Source of the DNA: Enterocloster bolteae
GTDB lineage: Bacteria > Bacillota > Clostridia > Lachnospirales > Lachnospiraceae
Length of the DNA: 64,000 bases
Direction: 5' to 3'
NCBI RefSeq assembly: GCF_002234575.2
Contig: NZ_CP022464.2
Coordinates: 4,216,001 to 4,280,000 of the forward strand
Position 1 is the first letter of the stretch. The number at the start of each line of letters is the position of its first letter. Both the position numbers and the translations under genes were made by a program. The notes below the pieces were generated by a model. The model worked only from the letters and a program-made list of their open reading frames with translations, was not told where the DNA came from and did no database searches. Shown here piece by piece: positions 6,853-15,578 of this stretch.

Positions 6853-9213
6853 CTACTGTAATTTATGTCCCAGCAATACTGTCTCTAAGTCTGCAGGATT
6901 TTCATAGACCCGGCGGCCGGTGGCGTTAAAGATGGCATTGGCAATGGCTGCCCCTACGCCCTCGGTGGCTGGTTCCCCGATGGATTTGGCTCCATAGGTT
7001 CCTGCCGGATCCTGGTTTTCATATATATTGATGTTCATTTTCGGAGCGTCCATGGAGGTGGGAAGAATGTAGCTGTCAAAATTCTTTGTCTTCTGCCCCC
7101 GCTTTCCGGTTACCACGTCCTCTGTCACCGCAAAGCCCTGGCCCATGACAATGCCTCCGTAAATCTGTCCCTTTACAAGAGCCGGATTGATGGCGGTACC
7201 CACGTCGTGGCTGGCTGTTACCTCCAGCACATCCACGTAGCCGGTCTTCATATCCACTTCCACTTCAGCCACGATGCAGCCATAAGCAAAGGTGGGGAAT
7301 GCTTTTCCCTGTCCTGTTTCGTGGTCCTGAATCAAATCCTGGGGCTTAAACCACTCAAAGGCAGCCATCTGTTTGCCGGTCCAGAGACAGGCATTGCAGA
7401 CGCCGGAGAAGGGGACCTTCACATCCGGATATTTCTTCAAATAAAACTGGCTGTCTAAAAGCTCCACCTGATCTGCTGTCAGCTTGCTGTAATCCAGGGT
7501 TCCCTTCTTAAGGCCGTATGCCTTCTCGATTTCCTCCAGCGGAAGGCTGTGAAGCTCCAGGGCATTCTGGATCATGACTCCCTTCAGCTTCTCTCCCGTC
7601 TTTCTGACGGACTGTGCTCCCATGACCGTTCCTCTGGAAGCCACTGTCATGCCGCAGTCCGGGATGGAATGGGTGTCGGTGCCGAAGAAACGGATTGCCT
7701 CATAGCTCACACCCAGGGCTTCTGCCGCAATCTGGGCATAGGCTGTCTTTAATCCCTGGCCGTTCTCTGCCAGACCGGAATTAATCATCACGGAACCGTC
7801 CTCGTTGCAGATCATCATACATCCTGAAGCGTCCGGAGATTCAGCTCCCAGGCCGGAACCCCTGTGGCAAACGGCCAGGCCGATGCCTCTGCGCTTACGG
7901 CTTCCCTCAGGCTGGTTTAAGTAGGCCGCATGCTTCTCCTTGTAACCGGTCTGCTCTGCGGTGGCGTCCATGATATCCTGTATCACGCAGTGTTCCACGG
8001 GTACGCCGGTGGCTGTCAGAGCTCCGTCGTGGAGAAGGTTCTTGCGGCGGAATTCCAGTTCATCCATACCGCAGGCCATGGCCAGCTCCTCGATGAACTG
8101 CTCCTGCGCCCAAATCAGCTGAGGGGATGAGTAGCCTCTCATGGCGCCGGAGTGTACATTGTTTGTGAACACACCGTATGTATCCGTCTTGATATTATCA
8201 ATCTCATAAGGGCCTGCTGAATGGACATTTGCCCTCCAGTTCATGAACTGGGTCTGGTTGTTGTAGGCACCGCAGTTATCCACCTGCTCGCCCTGCCAGG
8301 CCACGATCCGTCCGTCCTTTGTGATTCCGGCCTTGTAGCGGAGGCGGAAGGGATGGCGCTTAGCGGATTCCAGGAAGGAGTCCTCCCTGTTGAACACGAA
8401 CTTAACCGGCTTTTTCGTCAGGCTGCACAGGTAGGCGCATCTTCCTGCCACCAGTCCTGCTCCTTCTTCCTTGCCTCCGAAGGTGCCGCCCAGGGTCTCC
8501 TGGACCATGCGGACCTGGTTCATGGGCACTCCCAGCACATCCGCCACATACCTTCTTGTAAAGAAGGGATTCTGGGAAGCGGAATGTACGGTCATGGCGC
8601 CGTCATTGGGATTCAGGTAACAGATACATGCCTCCGGCTCAATATAGGAGTGCTCAATGTACTGGGTCCTGTATTCCCTCTCCAGAACAATATCCGCCTT
8701 TTCAAATGCTGTGTCCGGGTCTCCTTTGCGGATATGGAACACGGAATCCTTAAAAATATTGTCGGGATATTTCTCATGGACCGCAAAGGCGCCCTCGCTT
8801 AAGGCTTCCTCGATGGTATACACGCCCGGAAGCTCCTCATACTCCGCATGAATCGCCTCCAGAGCCTCATCCACCAGCTCCTTTGACTGGGCTGCGACCA
8901 TGGCTACACAGTCGCCGGAGTAACGGATGGTATCCGTCAGATACATGTATCCTGCCCAGCTTCTGGTGCGGGGCATGTCAAAACAGGTAACAACAGCCTC
9001 CACGCCCGGAATCGCTTTTGCTTTCGCGGCATCAATGGACACTACCCTGGCACTGGAATAGGGGCTTCTTAAAACGCCAGCGTAAAGCATTCCTTCCATA
9101 TATATGTCCGCTGCGTAGCGCGCCCTTCCCGTTACCTTATCCACCCCGTCAATACGGGGTACGCAGTGGTTTACCACAGAAAAATGTTTTTCGCCTACTT
9201 TTGTTAACGACAT
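6853..9213 (-). CDS. xdhA: Molybdopterin-binding subunit of a xanthine dehydrogenase-type molybdenum hydroxylase
   Basis: 786 aa, single-polypeptide Mo subunit without fused iron-sulfur or FAD domains. N-terminal aldehyde oxidase/xanthine dehydrogenase a/b hammerhead (GVDKVTGRARYAADI), then the pterin-binding loops GGTFGGKEE, GAMRGYSSPQ and RGTVMGAQS, and the catalytic-Glu region GAKSIGEPATEG near the C-terminus. It would hydroxylate or reversibly dehydroxylate a purine such as xanthine, hypoxanthine or urate. Some clostridial purine hydroxylases carry a labile selenium ligand, which cannot be read from sequence. Its start overlaps the amidohydrolase gene end by 10 bp. Confidence 0.92.
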   Translation of the reverse strand: MSLTKVGEKHFSVVNHCVPRIDGVDKVTGRARYAADIYMEGMLYAGVLRSPYSSARVVSIDAAKAKAIPGVEAVVTCFDMPRTRSWAGYMYLTDTIRYSGDCVAMVAAQSKELVDEALEAIHAEYEELPGVYTIEEALSEGAFAVHEKYPDNIFKDSVFHIRKGDPDTAFEKADIVLEREYRTQYIEHSYIEPEACICYLNPNDGAMTVHSASQNPFFTRRYVADVLGVPMNQVRMVQETLGGTFGGKEEGAGLVAGRCAYLCSLTKKPVKFVFNREDSFLESAKRHPFRLRYKAGITKDGRIVAWQGEQVDNCGAYNNQTQFMNWRANVHSAGPYEIDNIKTDTYGVFTNNVHSGAMRGYSSPQLIWAQEQFIEELAMACGMDELEFRRKNLLHDGALTATGVPVEHCVIQDIMDATAEQTGYKEKHAAYLNQPEGSRKRRGIGLAVCHRGSGLGAESPDASGCMMICNEDGSVMINSGLAENGQGLKTAYAQIAAEALGVSYEAIRFFGTDTHSIPDCGMTVASRGTVMGAQSVRKTGEKLKGVMIQNALELHSLPLEEIEKAYGLKKGTLDYSKLTADQVELLDSQFYLKKYPDVKVPFSGVCNACLWTGKQMAAFEWFKPQDLIQDHETGQGKAFPTFAYGCIVAEVEVDMKTGYVDVLEVTASHDVGTAINPALVKGQIYGGIVMGQGFAVTEDVVTGKRGQKTKNFDSYILPTSMDAPKMNINIYENQDPAGTYGAKSIGEPATEGVGAAIANAIFNATGRRVYENPADLETVLLGHKLQ

Positions 9214-10550
9214 TCTGAATCTCCTTTCCAGAACCTCTCTGTCTTTTCTTCCATCTCTCTGCGCACAGCCTCTTTGTCAAGAGTCACCAGCTTTCCGTCC
9301 CTCTTAAGCCATGCGCCTCCCACCATCACGTTTATCACATTCTGGGGGTTGGTAAAAAGTACTAATTGGTCATATACGTTATATTCATTGATGGGAGTGG
9401 GTCTTGCCACATCCACGGTAATCAGGTCGGCCAGCATGCCCTCCTTTATGACTCCCGCCTCTATGCCCACTGCCTTTGCGCCGAGCTCCGTTGCCATACG
9501 GTACACCTTCCTTGCAGGCATGGCCTGGGGATCCTTATGGTAGCCCTTGTGAATCAGGAACGCTCCGCGCATTACTTCAAAGAAATTGTTCACATAGCCG
9601 TCCGTGCCCAGGCCAACGGTCATGCCGGCCTCCAGCATTTTCTCTATGGGAGCTATTCCTCCGCCCACCTCGCAGTTGGACAGCGGCATGGAAATGGCAT
9701 TCACGTCTTTTTCTGCCAGGATAGCTATTTCCTTATCAGTGACCTGTACCAGCTGGGAAGCCAGGACGTTTTCGTCCAGGCATCCCATGCCGTCATATGC
9801 TTCCACCGGCGTGGTTTTTAAATGTTCCCTGGCCCATGCCGGTTCAAGGTCGCTTTCACTCATATGCATGTGAAGCAGGCATCCGGCTTCGTCTGCCATG
9901 CGCTTTGCTTCACGTATGAAATCCTCGCCGCAGGTAAACAGGGTGTGGATGCTCATGACGCCTTTCACAAGACCGTTTTCCTCATTACAGGCCTTTGCAA
10001 AGTCGAAGTTTTCCTTCAGACCCAGCCGGCCGTTTTCCCCGCTCTTTCTCTCGCAGGCCTCAAAGGACAGGAAGCCCCGCAGGCCGGCTTTCTCCACTTC
10101 CTCTTTTTCTACCGCAAGAGCGCCGGGAATGGAATTAGGTCCTTCCAGGATATCCACAAAGGATGTAACCCCGGAGTCAATCATCTCCACGCAGGCCCAC
10201 CTGGTGGTGATACGCGCCAGGTCATGGTCCACTCTGTCCTCCACGTAGGGCCACCAGAAATCCTCCAGATAATCGGAGAAATCCGTTACCATTGCCTCTG
10301 CCGTGATGCCGTGGGAAAGGACGCCGTACATATGGTTGTGTCCATTGACAAAGCCCGGAAGAAGCATCTGTCCCGGAAGGCAGACTGTCTGCACCTCCTC
10401 ATTGCTTCCGCTGCCCAGGGTATCCCATGGACCCACACAGGCAATCCGTCCTTCTTCTATCCGGACGCCCCAGCCCTTTTTCAGGCCCTCCGGCGTCAAT
10501 ACATAGTCTGGTTTTATAATGGCCGCTGCCAGATTTCCATTTTTTATCAT
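9204..10550 (-). CDS. Amidohydrolase of the SsnA/guanine-deaminase (ATZ/TRZ) group lacking the usual beta-6 histidine
   Basis: 448 aa TIM-barrel amidohydrolase. Metal ligands are present as GHNHMY (His-x-His), HMHMSE (beta-5 His and catalytic Glu) and LGTDG (Asp). The beta-6 His that relatives carry in an AHCVHL-type motif is replaced: the aligned segment is ASQLVQVTDKE, with Gln at both His positions. The neighbouring paralogue at 10554-11978 keeps VHCVHLTDED. This change argues against ordinary guanine deamination and for a different hydrolysis or another role. Context: purine operon, 3 bp after the paralogue and overlapping the Mo subunit by 10 bp. Confidence 0.85.
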   Translation of the reverse strand: MIKNGNLAAAIIKPDYVLTPEGLKKGWGVRIEEGRIACVGPWDTLGSGSNEEVQTVCLPGQMLLPGFVNGHNHMYGVLSHGITAEAMVTDFSDYLEDFWWPYVEDRVDHDLARITTRWACVEMIDSGVTSFVDILEGPNSIPGALAVEKEEVEKAGLRGFLSFEACERKSGENGRLGLKENFDFAKACNEENGLVKGVMSIHTLFTCGEDFIREAKRMADEAGCLLHMHMSESDLEPAWAREHLKTTPVEAYDGMGCLDENVLASQLVQVTDKEIAILAEKDVNAISMPLSNCEVGGGIAPIEKMLEAGMTVGLGTDGYVNNFFEVMRGAFLIHKGYHKDPQAMPARKVYRMATELGAKAVGIEAGVIKEGMLADLITVDVARPTPINEYNVYDQLVLFTNPQNVINVMVGGAWLKRDGKLVTLDKEAVRREMEEKTERFWKGDSECR

Positions 10551-10553
10551 TCT

Positions 10554-11978
10554 CTACTGCCTCTCATATTTTCTATAAGTATCATTCCACTTATGTCCTT
10601 CTAAGCGGTTGGTGATATTGCCTCTCACGCAGAGTTCCTCCGCTGCCTTCTGGGCTGCCCGAAGCTCTGTCTTTTCATCCTCTACTGTCAGGATAACACC
10701 CTTTTCCATGACTGCCCTGCCGTCCACATACACGTCTGTAATGTTCTTTAATGACGCGGAGTACACCAGGGTGGAGCATGGGTTGTGAAGAGGTACTGCC
10801 TTGACGCACTCATACGGGTCAAAGATTACCATATCCGCCTTCTTGCCTGCTTCTATGGAACCAATCTCCTTTTCCATTCCAATGGCCCTTGCGCCGTCTA
10901 TAGTGGCCATCTCCACCACCTTCTCAGCCGACATGGACAGCGGATCCCTGGTAGCGCACTTCTGCAGCAGGGCCGTGTTCTTCATCAGCTCTATCATGTC
11001 GTTGGCGTTGTTGGAAGCAGCTCCGTCCACGCCCAGAGAACAGGTGACCCCTGCCTTTAAAAGCTTTGGAATAGGTGCCACACCTGATGACAGGTACATG
11101 TTGGAACATACATTGTGGGAGATCTTAAGGTCATATTTTCTGGCCTTCTCGATATCCTCATCCGTCAGATGCACACAGTGCACCATCAGTACGTTGGGTC
11201 CGCAGATTCCCATGTCAATCATGGCGTCGATATCCCACAGTCCGTGGATGCCCTTGGCTGCCTCCCTGTCAAACTCTGTCTCAGAGATATGTATGGTAAT
11301 GCCTGATTTGTACTCGTTGGTCACCTTCCAGAGCATCTGAAGCGTCTCCCTGGTGTTGGACCACATGGCTGCCGGCGCCACCCAGATTTTAATGCGGCCG
11401 TTGTCACAGTTGTGGTAGCGCTCAAAGATATCCCTGACGCCCTTCTCGATGTCGTCCTTCTGCTGTGTGATGCCCGGATGCACGCCGTACTGGATTCCGG
11501 TGTCCATGCAGCCCCTGCCGAAGATGCCGCGGATTCCCAGCTCCCTCATGGCCTTTATAACGCCGTCGTCCAGCCCTTCCCTTGGATGGGGATACATATA
11601 ATCCACGTTGGTGGTGATACCGCTGTGGATGCCCTCCATCAGGCCCAGCATGGCGCCGTGGTAGCAGTCATCGGGAGTCAGGTTGGTGGCTGCGGGGAAG
11701 GTCATGGTTTCCAGCCAGTCCTTTAACACCATATCATCTCCCAGTCCCCGAAGCAGGGTCTGGAACAAATGGTTGTGGGTGTTCACAAAGCCGGGGAACA
11801 TTACCCTGCCCTCCAGGTCCGTCACGCGTTCACAATCCGTATACTTGGCCTCCATTGCCTCGGTAGGTCCCACTTCCACAATCCGGTCGTCCTTAACGGC
11901 TACCGCACCGTGAAAGAATATCTCCCTGTCAGGATTTACCGTTACAATGATTCCGTTTTTAAATAAATGGCTGATCAT
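10554..11978 (-). CDS. Amidohydrolase, ATZ/TRZ-type deaminase/hydrolase
   Basis: 474 aa from the ATG at 11978, which has AAGGAG eight bases upstream; an in-frame ATG 33 bases earlier has no ribosome site. All active-site groups are intact: THNHLF, ITIHISETE, MVHCVHLTDED and LGVDGAASNN. The family includes guanine and 8-oxoguanine deaminases, chlorohydrolases and SsnA. In the purine operon it probably deaminates or opens a purine or purine-derived ring; the exact substrate is inferred from context only. It lies between the NCS2 permease and the second amidohydrolase. Confidence 0.87.
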   Translation of the reverse strand: MISHLFKNGIIVTVNPDREIFFHGAVAVKDDRIVEVGPTEAMEAKYTDCERVTDLEGRVMFPGFVNTHNHLFQTLLRGLGDDMVLKDWLETMTFPAATNLTPDDCYHGAMLGLMEGIHSGITTNVDYMYPHPREGLDDGVIKAMRELGIRGIFGRGCMDTGIQYGVHPGITQQKDDIEKGVRDIFERYHNCDNGRIKIWVAPAAMWSNTRETLQMLWKVTNEYKSGITIHISETEFDREAAKGIHGLWDIDAMIDMGICGPNVLMVHCVHLTDEDIEKARKYDLKISHNVCSNMYLSSGVAPIPKLLKAGVTCSLGVDGAASNNANDMIELMKNTALLQKCATRDPLSMSAEKVVEMATIDGARAIGMEKEIGSIEAGKKADMVIFDPYECVKAVPLHNPCSTLVYSASLKNITDVYVDGRAVMEKGVILTVEDEKTELRAAQKAAEELCVRGNITNRLEGHKWNDTYRKYERQ

Positions 11979-12071
11979 AGTCAAAACTCCTTTTCTCTTT
12001 GATTCACACAAATGCTGCTCTCACACGTATGGTTCTCGCACGTATGGCTCTCACACGTACGGCTCTTACAA

Positions 12072-13511
12072 TCAGGCCCTGGCTGTTCCCAGCTCCTGGT
12101 CCTTGGCAGATACAGCGTCATCTTCCGTCTGGCTGATTTCCCTTATGTACTCTGCTTCCACTTCCTTGTCCGTCTGGTCCTTTGGAAGTATCAGGTTCAG
12201 TATAATGGCAAATCCGGCCACCAGGATGATGGATGACTCCCCGAAGAACATCTGTACATATTCACCCATGCCTGACAGCGTATCCTTTGCCAGAGAGATG
12301 CCCAGTCCCAGTGCAAGGGCAGGTCCGCATATAAGCATTGCCCTGTTGGTAAATCTGGCTCTTGCCACCAGGCTCATGCCTGACATACATATCATGGAGA
12401 ATACCACGATGGTGGCTCCGCCGATAACGCAGCTTGGGATGGTGGAAAGCACGCTGGCCAGCTTTGGACAGAACGCGGCTGCCGTCAGTGTGATGGCGCC
12501 CCAGCCCATAACCCAGCGGTTACAAACCTTTGTCAATGCAACGATACCGGAGCACTGGCTGTAGGTTCCTGTTGCAAAACAGTTGAAGAAGGAGGAAAAG
12601 ATACATGCAATGCCGTTGGCGATGATACCGCCCCGCAGCTCCTCATTCTTCGGCTGTCTGTTAAGACCGCCTGTGGCCGAAACCGTAAAGTCTCCTGACA
12701 TCTCCACTGCATTAATGAAGAACAGCAGGATAAATACCAAAACAAAGTTCAGGTGGAACTCCAGTTTTCCGAAAGCCATTGGCCTTGGAACAGCAAACCA
12801 TGCCGCTTCGCTGATGGGCGAAAAATTAATGTATCCGAAGATGGCTGCTATCACATATCCCACAATCATGCCGCCCAGCACTGCTGCCGCGCTGACCATG
12901 CCCTTGCCGTAGCCGTTCAAAATCAGAATGGCCAGAATAACAATCAGACCGATGACAAAATTGTGGAGCTGTCCCATGGACGGGTCACCCTGTCCGCCTG
13001 CCAGATTATAGGCAGCTATGGGGAAACAGGAGATACCGATAGAGGTGATGATGGTTCCTGTCACCACTGGCGGGAAAAATCTCCTAATTTTTGGAAGGGC
13101 AAAACCGATAGCAATAGACACAAGACCGCCTATAAGCTGCGCCCCAAATAATACCCCTAACCCATAATTGACAGATACGGAAATGCAGATGGGAAGAAAT
13201 GTGTATGTCAGTCCCATCATGACAGGCAGCCCTGATCCGAATTGAATATTGCCGAACCGTATGGGGAATACCTGCAGAAGTGTGGCCACGCCGGCTCCCA
13301 GGATGGAGCACTGCAGAAGCAGTGTAGCGTGTGAAGTGTCCATGCCGCTTGCATTTGCTACCAGAATCATGGGGACTATGTTTCCCACGAACATGGCTAA
13401 AAGCTGCTGGAATCCCAGCGGAAATGCCTGTGCGAATGGAGGGCGTCCATTTAACTCATAAATGGAGCCAGTTTTAATAGTTGAAGTACTTTTGGATGCA
13501 TTCTTATTCAT
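12072..13511 (-). CDS. NCS2 family purine (xanthine/urate) permease
   Basis: 479 aa polytopic membrane transporter. The start is the ATG at 13511 (MNKNASKST) with AAAGGAG six bases upstream; the reading frame continues 71 codons further up but has no ribosome site there. About 12-14 membrane segments are visible, with the NCS2 substrate region VEMSGDFTVSATGG and GTYSQCSGIVALTKV. The family signature normally has Asn after the Gln (QN-x-G); here it is Cys (QCSG), which may bear on base selectivity. It probably imports xanthine, urate or a related base by proton symport for the enzymes encoded downstream. Confidence 0.88.
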   Translation of the reverse strand: MNKNASKSTSTIKTGSIYELNGRPPFAQAFPLGFQQLLAMFVGNIVPMILVANASGMDTSHATLLLQCSILGAGVATLLQVFPIRFGNIQFGSGLPVMMGLTYTFLPICISVSVNYGLGVLFGAQLIGGLVSIAIGFALPKIRRFFPPVVTGTIITSIGISCFPIAAYNLAGGQGDPSMGQLHNFVIGLIVILAILILNGYGKGMVSAAAVLGGMIVGYVIAAIFGYINFSPISEAAWFAVPRPMAFGKLEFHLNFVLVFILLFFINAVEMSGDFTVSATGGLNRQPKNEELRGGIIANGIACIFSSFFNCFATGTYSQCSGIVALTKVCNRWVMGWGAITLTAAAFCPKLASVLSTIPSCVIGGATIVVFSMICMSGMSLVARARFTNRAMLICGPALALGLGISLAKDTLSGMGEYVQMFFGESSIILVAGFAIILNLILPKDQTDKEVEAEYIREISQTEDDAVSAKDQELGTARA

Positions 13512-13537
13512 GTTGTTCTCCTTTAACTGATTAAGAA

Positions 13538-13600
13538 TACGAAAGGGGGCTTCTTCCCTTCGGGTGTTCCTGACTTCGTCGTTACCCACCCTGATTCGTA
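13538..13600 (-). promoter_or_regulatory. Possible structured RNA in the spacer before the purine permease
   Basis: Read on the minus strand, this 63-nt segment can fold as a three-way junction: outer TACGA/TCGTA (13600-13596 with 13542-13538), arm GGGTG/CACCC (13591-13587 with 13566-13562) and arm AAGGG/CCCTT (13560-13556 with 13547-13543). It ends 26 bases before the permease start and sits in a 166-bp intra-operon spacer, large for this operon. It does not match the purine riboswitch consensus I know. The helices are short and could be chance. Confidence 0.3.
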
Positions 13601-13677
13601 CCAGGATGTGCCTGTGGTATGGTTCTTTATCCGTCCAGTGTACAGGCTTGACAGATAGACTAAAGCCGGAGAAAAGC

Positions 13678-15051
13678 CTATCTGACCAATGTGTTCCTGA
13701 GTAAATAGTTGCCGGCCGGTACATCTGTCTTAAATGCGCCGTCCTCTATGATTTTTTGCCCTCTCAGAAATACATGCTGGACTTTATGTGAAACTACCAT
13801 TCCCTGGTATGGGTTGTAGTCTACATACTGTTTCTGTGTGCCGGCATCTATGACATGACTGCTGTCCGGCCGGATTACCACCAAATCAGCGTCGCTGCCT
13901 GGCTGTATCACTCCTTTCCTTGGATATAAACCAAATATTTTTGCTGGATTTTCTGCTGTCATCCTGGCGATGTCGCTGTATGTAAGGCCATGGCTCTCAG
14001 CCTGTGAATACATAAGCTCCAGCCGGTTCTCCACACCCGGAAGTCCGTTAGGTATGAGGCGGAAGTCCCCCAGGCCCAAATCCTTCTGGCCCTTGTAGTT
14101 AAAGGAACAGTGATCCGTGGAAACCGTATCCACAATCCCCTTCTTAAGTCCCCTCCACAGGGCTTCCTGGTCCCTGCTGCTTCTGAGCGGCGGGCTGCAG
14201 ACATATTTGGCCCCCTCGAAACCGGGAAGATGGTACTTTTCCTCTGTCAGGAACAGGTATTGAGGACATGTCTCGCAGTAGACCCTCACTCCCTCTTCCT
14301 TTGCTTCCTCTATCTCCTCAAGCGCCTGTCTGGTGCTGGTGTGGACTATGTAAACCGGAACCGTGAGAAGCCTTGCCATGTCAATCATCCGGGACACGGC
14401 CTCATGTTCCACCTCATTGGGCCTGGACATCGGATGGAGGGATATATCCGCCGGATGCCCGGCTGCCAGTTCCTCCCGGCGCACATCCAGGATATCGCCG
14501 TTTTCGCAGTGTACCATCAGAAGGACACCGTGTTTCTTCATCAGTGACAGGAGCCGGTACATATCACGGTCCTCCACTCCCAGGTCCCCCTTGTAAGCCG
14601 TGTAGGCCTTAAAGGAAGTGACTCCCTGGCGAATCATGGAGAGGATTTCCTCCTCTATCCCCTCGTCATACCGGGCCACGGTCATGTGGAAGGAATAATC
14701 CGTAAATGACCGTCCGTCCGCTTTCTCATGCCACCGGTCCAGGCCGCTTTGAAGGCTGGCCCCATGGTCCGGCTCCGAGAAGTCAATCACGGTGGTGGTT
14801 CCCCCCGCCACAGCCGCCCTGGTGCCGGTCTCAAAATCATCGGAAGTCATGATGCTGCCGCAGGGCATGTCGAAATGGGTGTGGGCGTCGATTCCTCCCG
14901 GCGCAACCAGACAGCCGGACACATCCATCACCTCTTCCCCTTCAAGGGGATTCAGGCCAGCGCCTGTCTGTAGGATTCGTCCCTCGTCCATGCGGATATC
15001 CTGCCGGGTACATCCTGACCCGCTGACCACAATTCCGTTTTTTAGCAGCAT
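13678..15051 (-). CDS. hydA: Dihydropyrimidinase/hydantoinase family amidohydrolase
   Basis: 457 aa from the ATG at 15051, which has GAGG eight bases upstream; a GTG three codons earlier abuts the ribosome site. Motifs of the cyclic-amidohydrolase family: GGIDAHTHF (zinc His-x-His), SFKAYTAYKGD with the lysine that is carboxylated to bridge the two metals, VHCEN, YIVHTST and STDHCSF. It would open a hydantoin- or dihydropyrimidine-type ring; E. coli HyuA occurs in the comparable purine cluster. It is the first gene of the operon, behind the promoter at 15258-15285. Confidence 0.9.
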   Translation of the reverse strand: MLLKNGIVVSGSGCTRQDIRMDEGRILQTGAGLNPLEGEEVMDVSGCLVAPGGIDAHTHFDMPCGSIMTSDDFETGTRAAVAGGTTTVIDFSEPDHGASLQSGLDRWHEKADGRSFTDYSFHMTVARYDEGIEEEILSMIRQGVTSFKAYTAYKGDLGVEDRDMYRLLSLMKKHGVLLMVHCENGDILDVRREELAAGHPADISLHPMSRPNEVEHEAVSRMIDMARLLTVPVYIVHTSTRQALEEIEEAKEEGVRVYCETCPQYLFLTEEKYHLPGFEGAKYVCSPPLRSSRDQEALWRGLKKGIVDTVSTDHCSFNYKGQKDLGLGDFRLIPNGLPGVENRLELMYSQAESHGLTYSDIARMTAENPAKIFGLYPRKGVIQPGSDADLVVIRPDSSHVIDAGTQKQYVDYNPYQGMVVSHKVQHVFLRGQKIIEDGAFKTDVPAGNYLLRNTLVR

Positions 15052-15156
15052 CCTTTTCACCTCTTTATCCTGTACTTTATCCCGTATTCCCGGTTAAACC
15101 AGCTTCCTATTCCGGCTTTTACCGCAATTATCGTTAATTTTTAGACAAATATAAAC

Positions 15157-15206
15157 AAAAAAAACAAGAGCCGCAACGCTTTGTCAAAGGTTGCCAAACT
15201 CTTGTT
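15157..15206 (-). terminator. Leader terminator/attenuator upstream of the purine operon
   Basis: On the minus strand AACAAGAG (15206-15199) pairs with CTCTTGTT (15170-15163), with an inner GCAAC/GTTGC pair, and is followed by an eight-T run. It lies about 45 nt after the predicted transcription start and 106 nt before hydA. A competing hairpin, TTGTTA-ACCC-TAACAA, directly upstream uses the same AACAA bases, so the two folds exclude each other. This is the layout of a conditional terminator. No known riboswitch consensus was recognised. Confidence 0.65.
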
Positions 15207-15257
15207 AGGGTTAACAAAAATTTTTCTCTCCTGGTGGAGCTTTATGATTATGTCTAC

Positions 15258-15285
15258 ATTTTACATCTTAATCTCAAAATGTCAA
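15258..15285 (-). promoter_or_regulatory. Sigma-70-type promoter of the purine operon
   Basis: Minus-strand TTGACA (15285-15280), 16-bp spacer, TAAAAT (15263-15258, five of six consensus bases). Expected start near 15250, giving a leader of about 200 nt to the hydA start. Confidence 0.8.
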
Positions 15286-15435
15286 TATACTACCAAAAGA
15301 TTTTCGCCAAACAAAGCATTTTCATGTATTACTTACAATTCCCCCACTCCTTCTTTGTGATATTTTCCGATAAATTAGTTATTCTCGTCCGAAAATAACG
15401 ACAATTCTAATTGGTATATTTTTGAGACGGAGAGC

Positions 15436-15470
15436 AAAAACCCCTGTCCGGAATAGTCCGGGCAGGGGTT
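15436..15470 (-). terminator. Rho-independent terminator of the sugar kinase operon
   Basis: Arms 15439-15451 and 15458-15470 pair over 13 bases with one G:U (AACCCCTGYCCGG type) around a 6-nt loop and are followed on the minus strand by five T. It lies about 110 bp after the kinase stop. A second inverted repeat, TGGTGCC (15511-15517) with GGCACCA (15547-15553), sits just after the stop without a clear T-tail. From 15286 to 15435 and otherwise up to 15578 I see only AT-rich sequence. Confidence 0.75.
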
Positions 15471-15578
15471 GGATAGAGTATTATCAAACTGTAATTTCTT
15501 GGCTAACACTTGGTGCCTGAGAAGAAAATTTCTTCTTTTTTTTGATGGCACCAGAAAATGTTTGTTATATTTCTATCA

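Noticed and set aside
15061..15250. Leader considered as a known guanine/xanthine-type riboswitch
   Set aside because: The conserved bases of the classical purine aptamer could not be found; only a terminator and a competing hairpin are supported.
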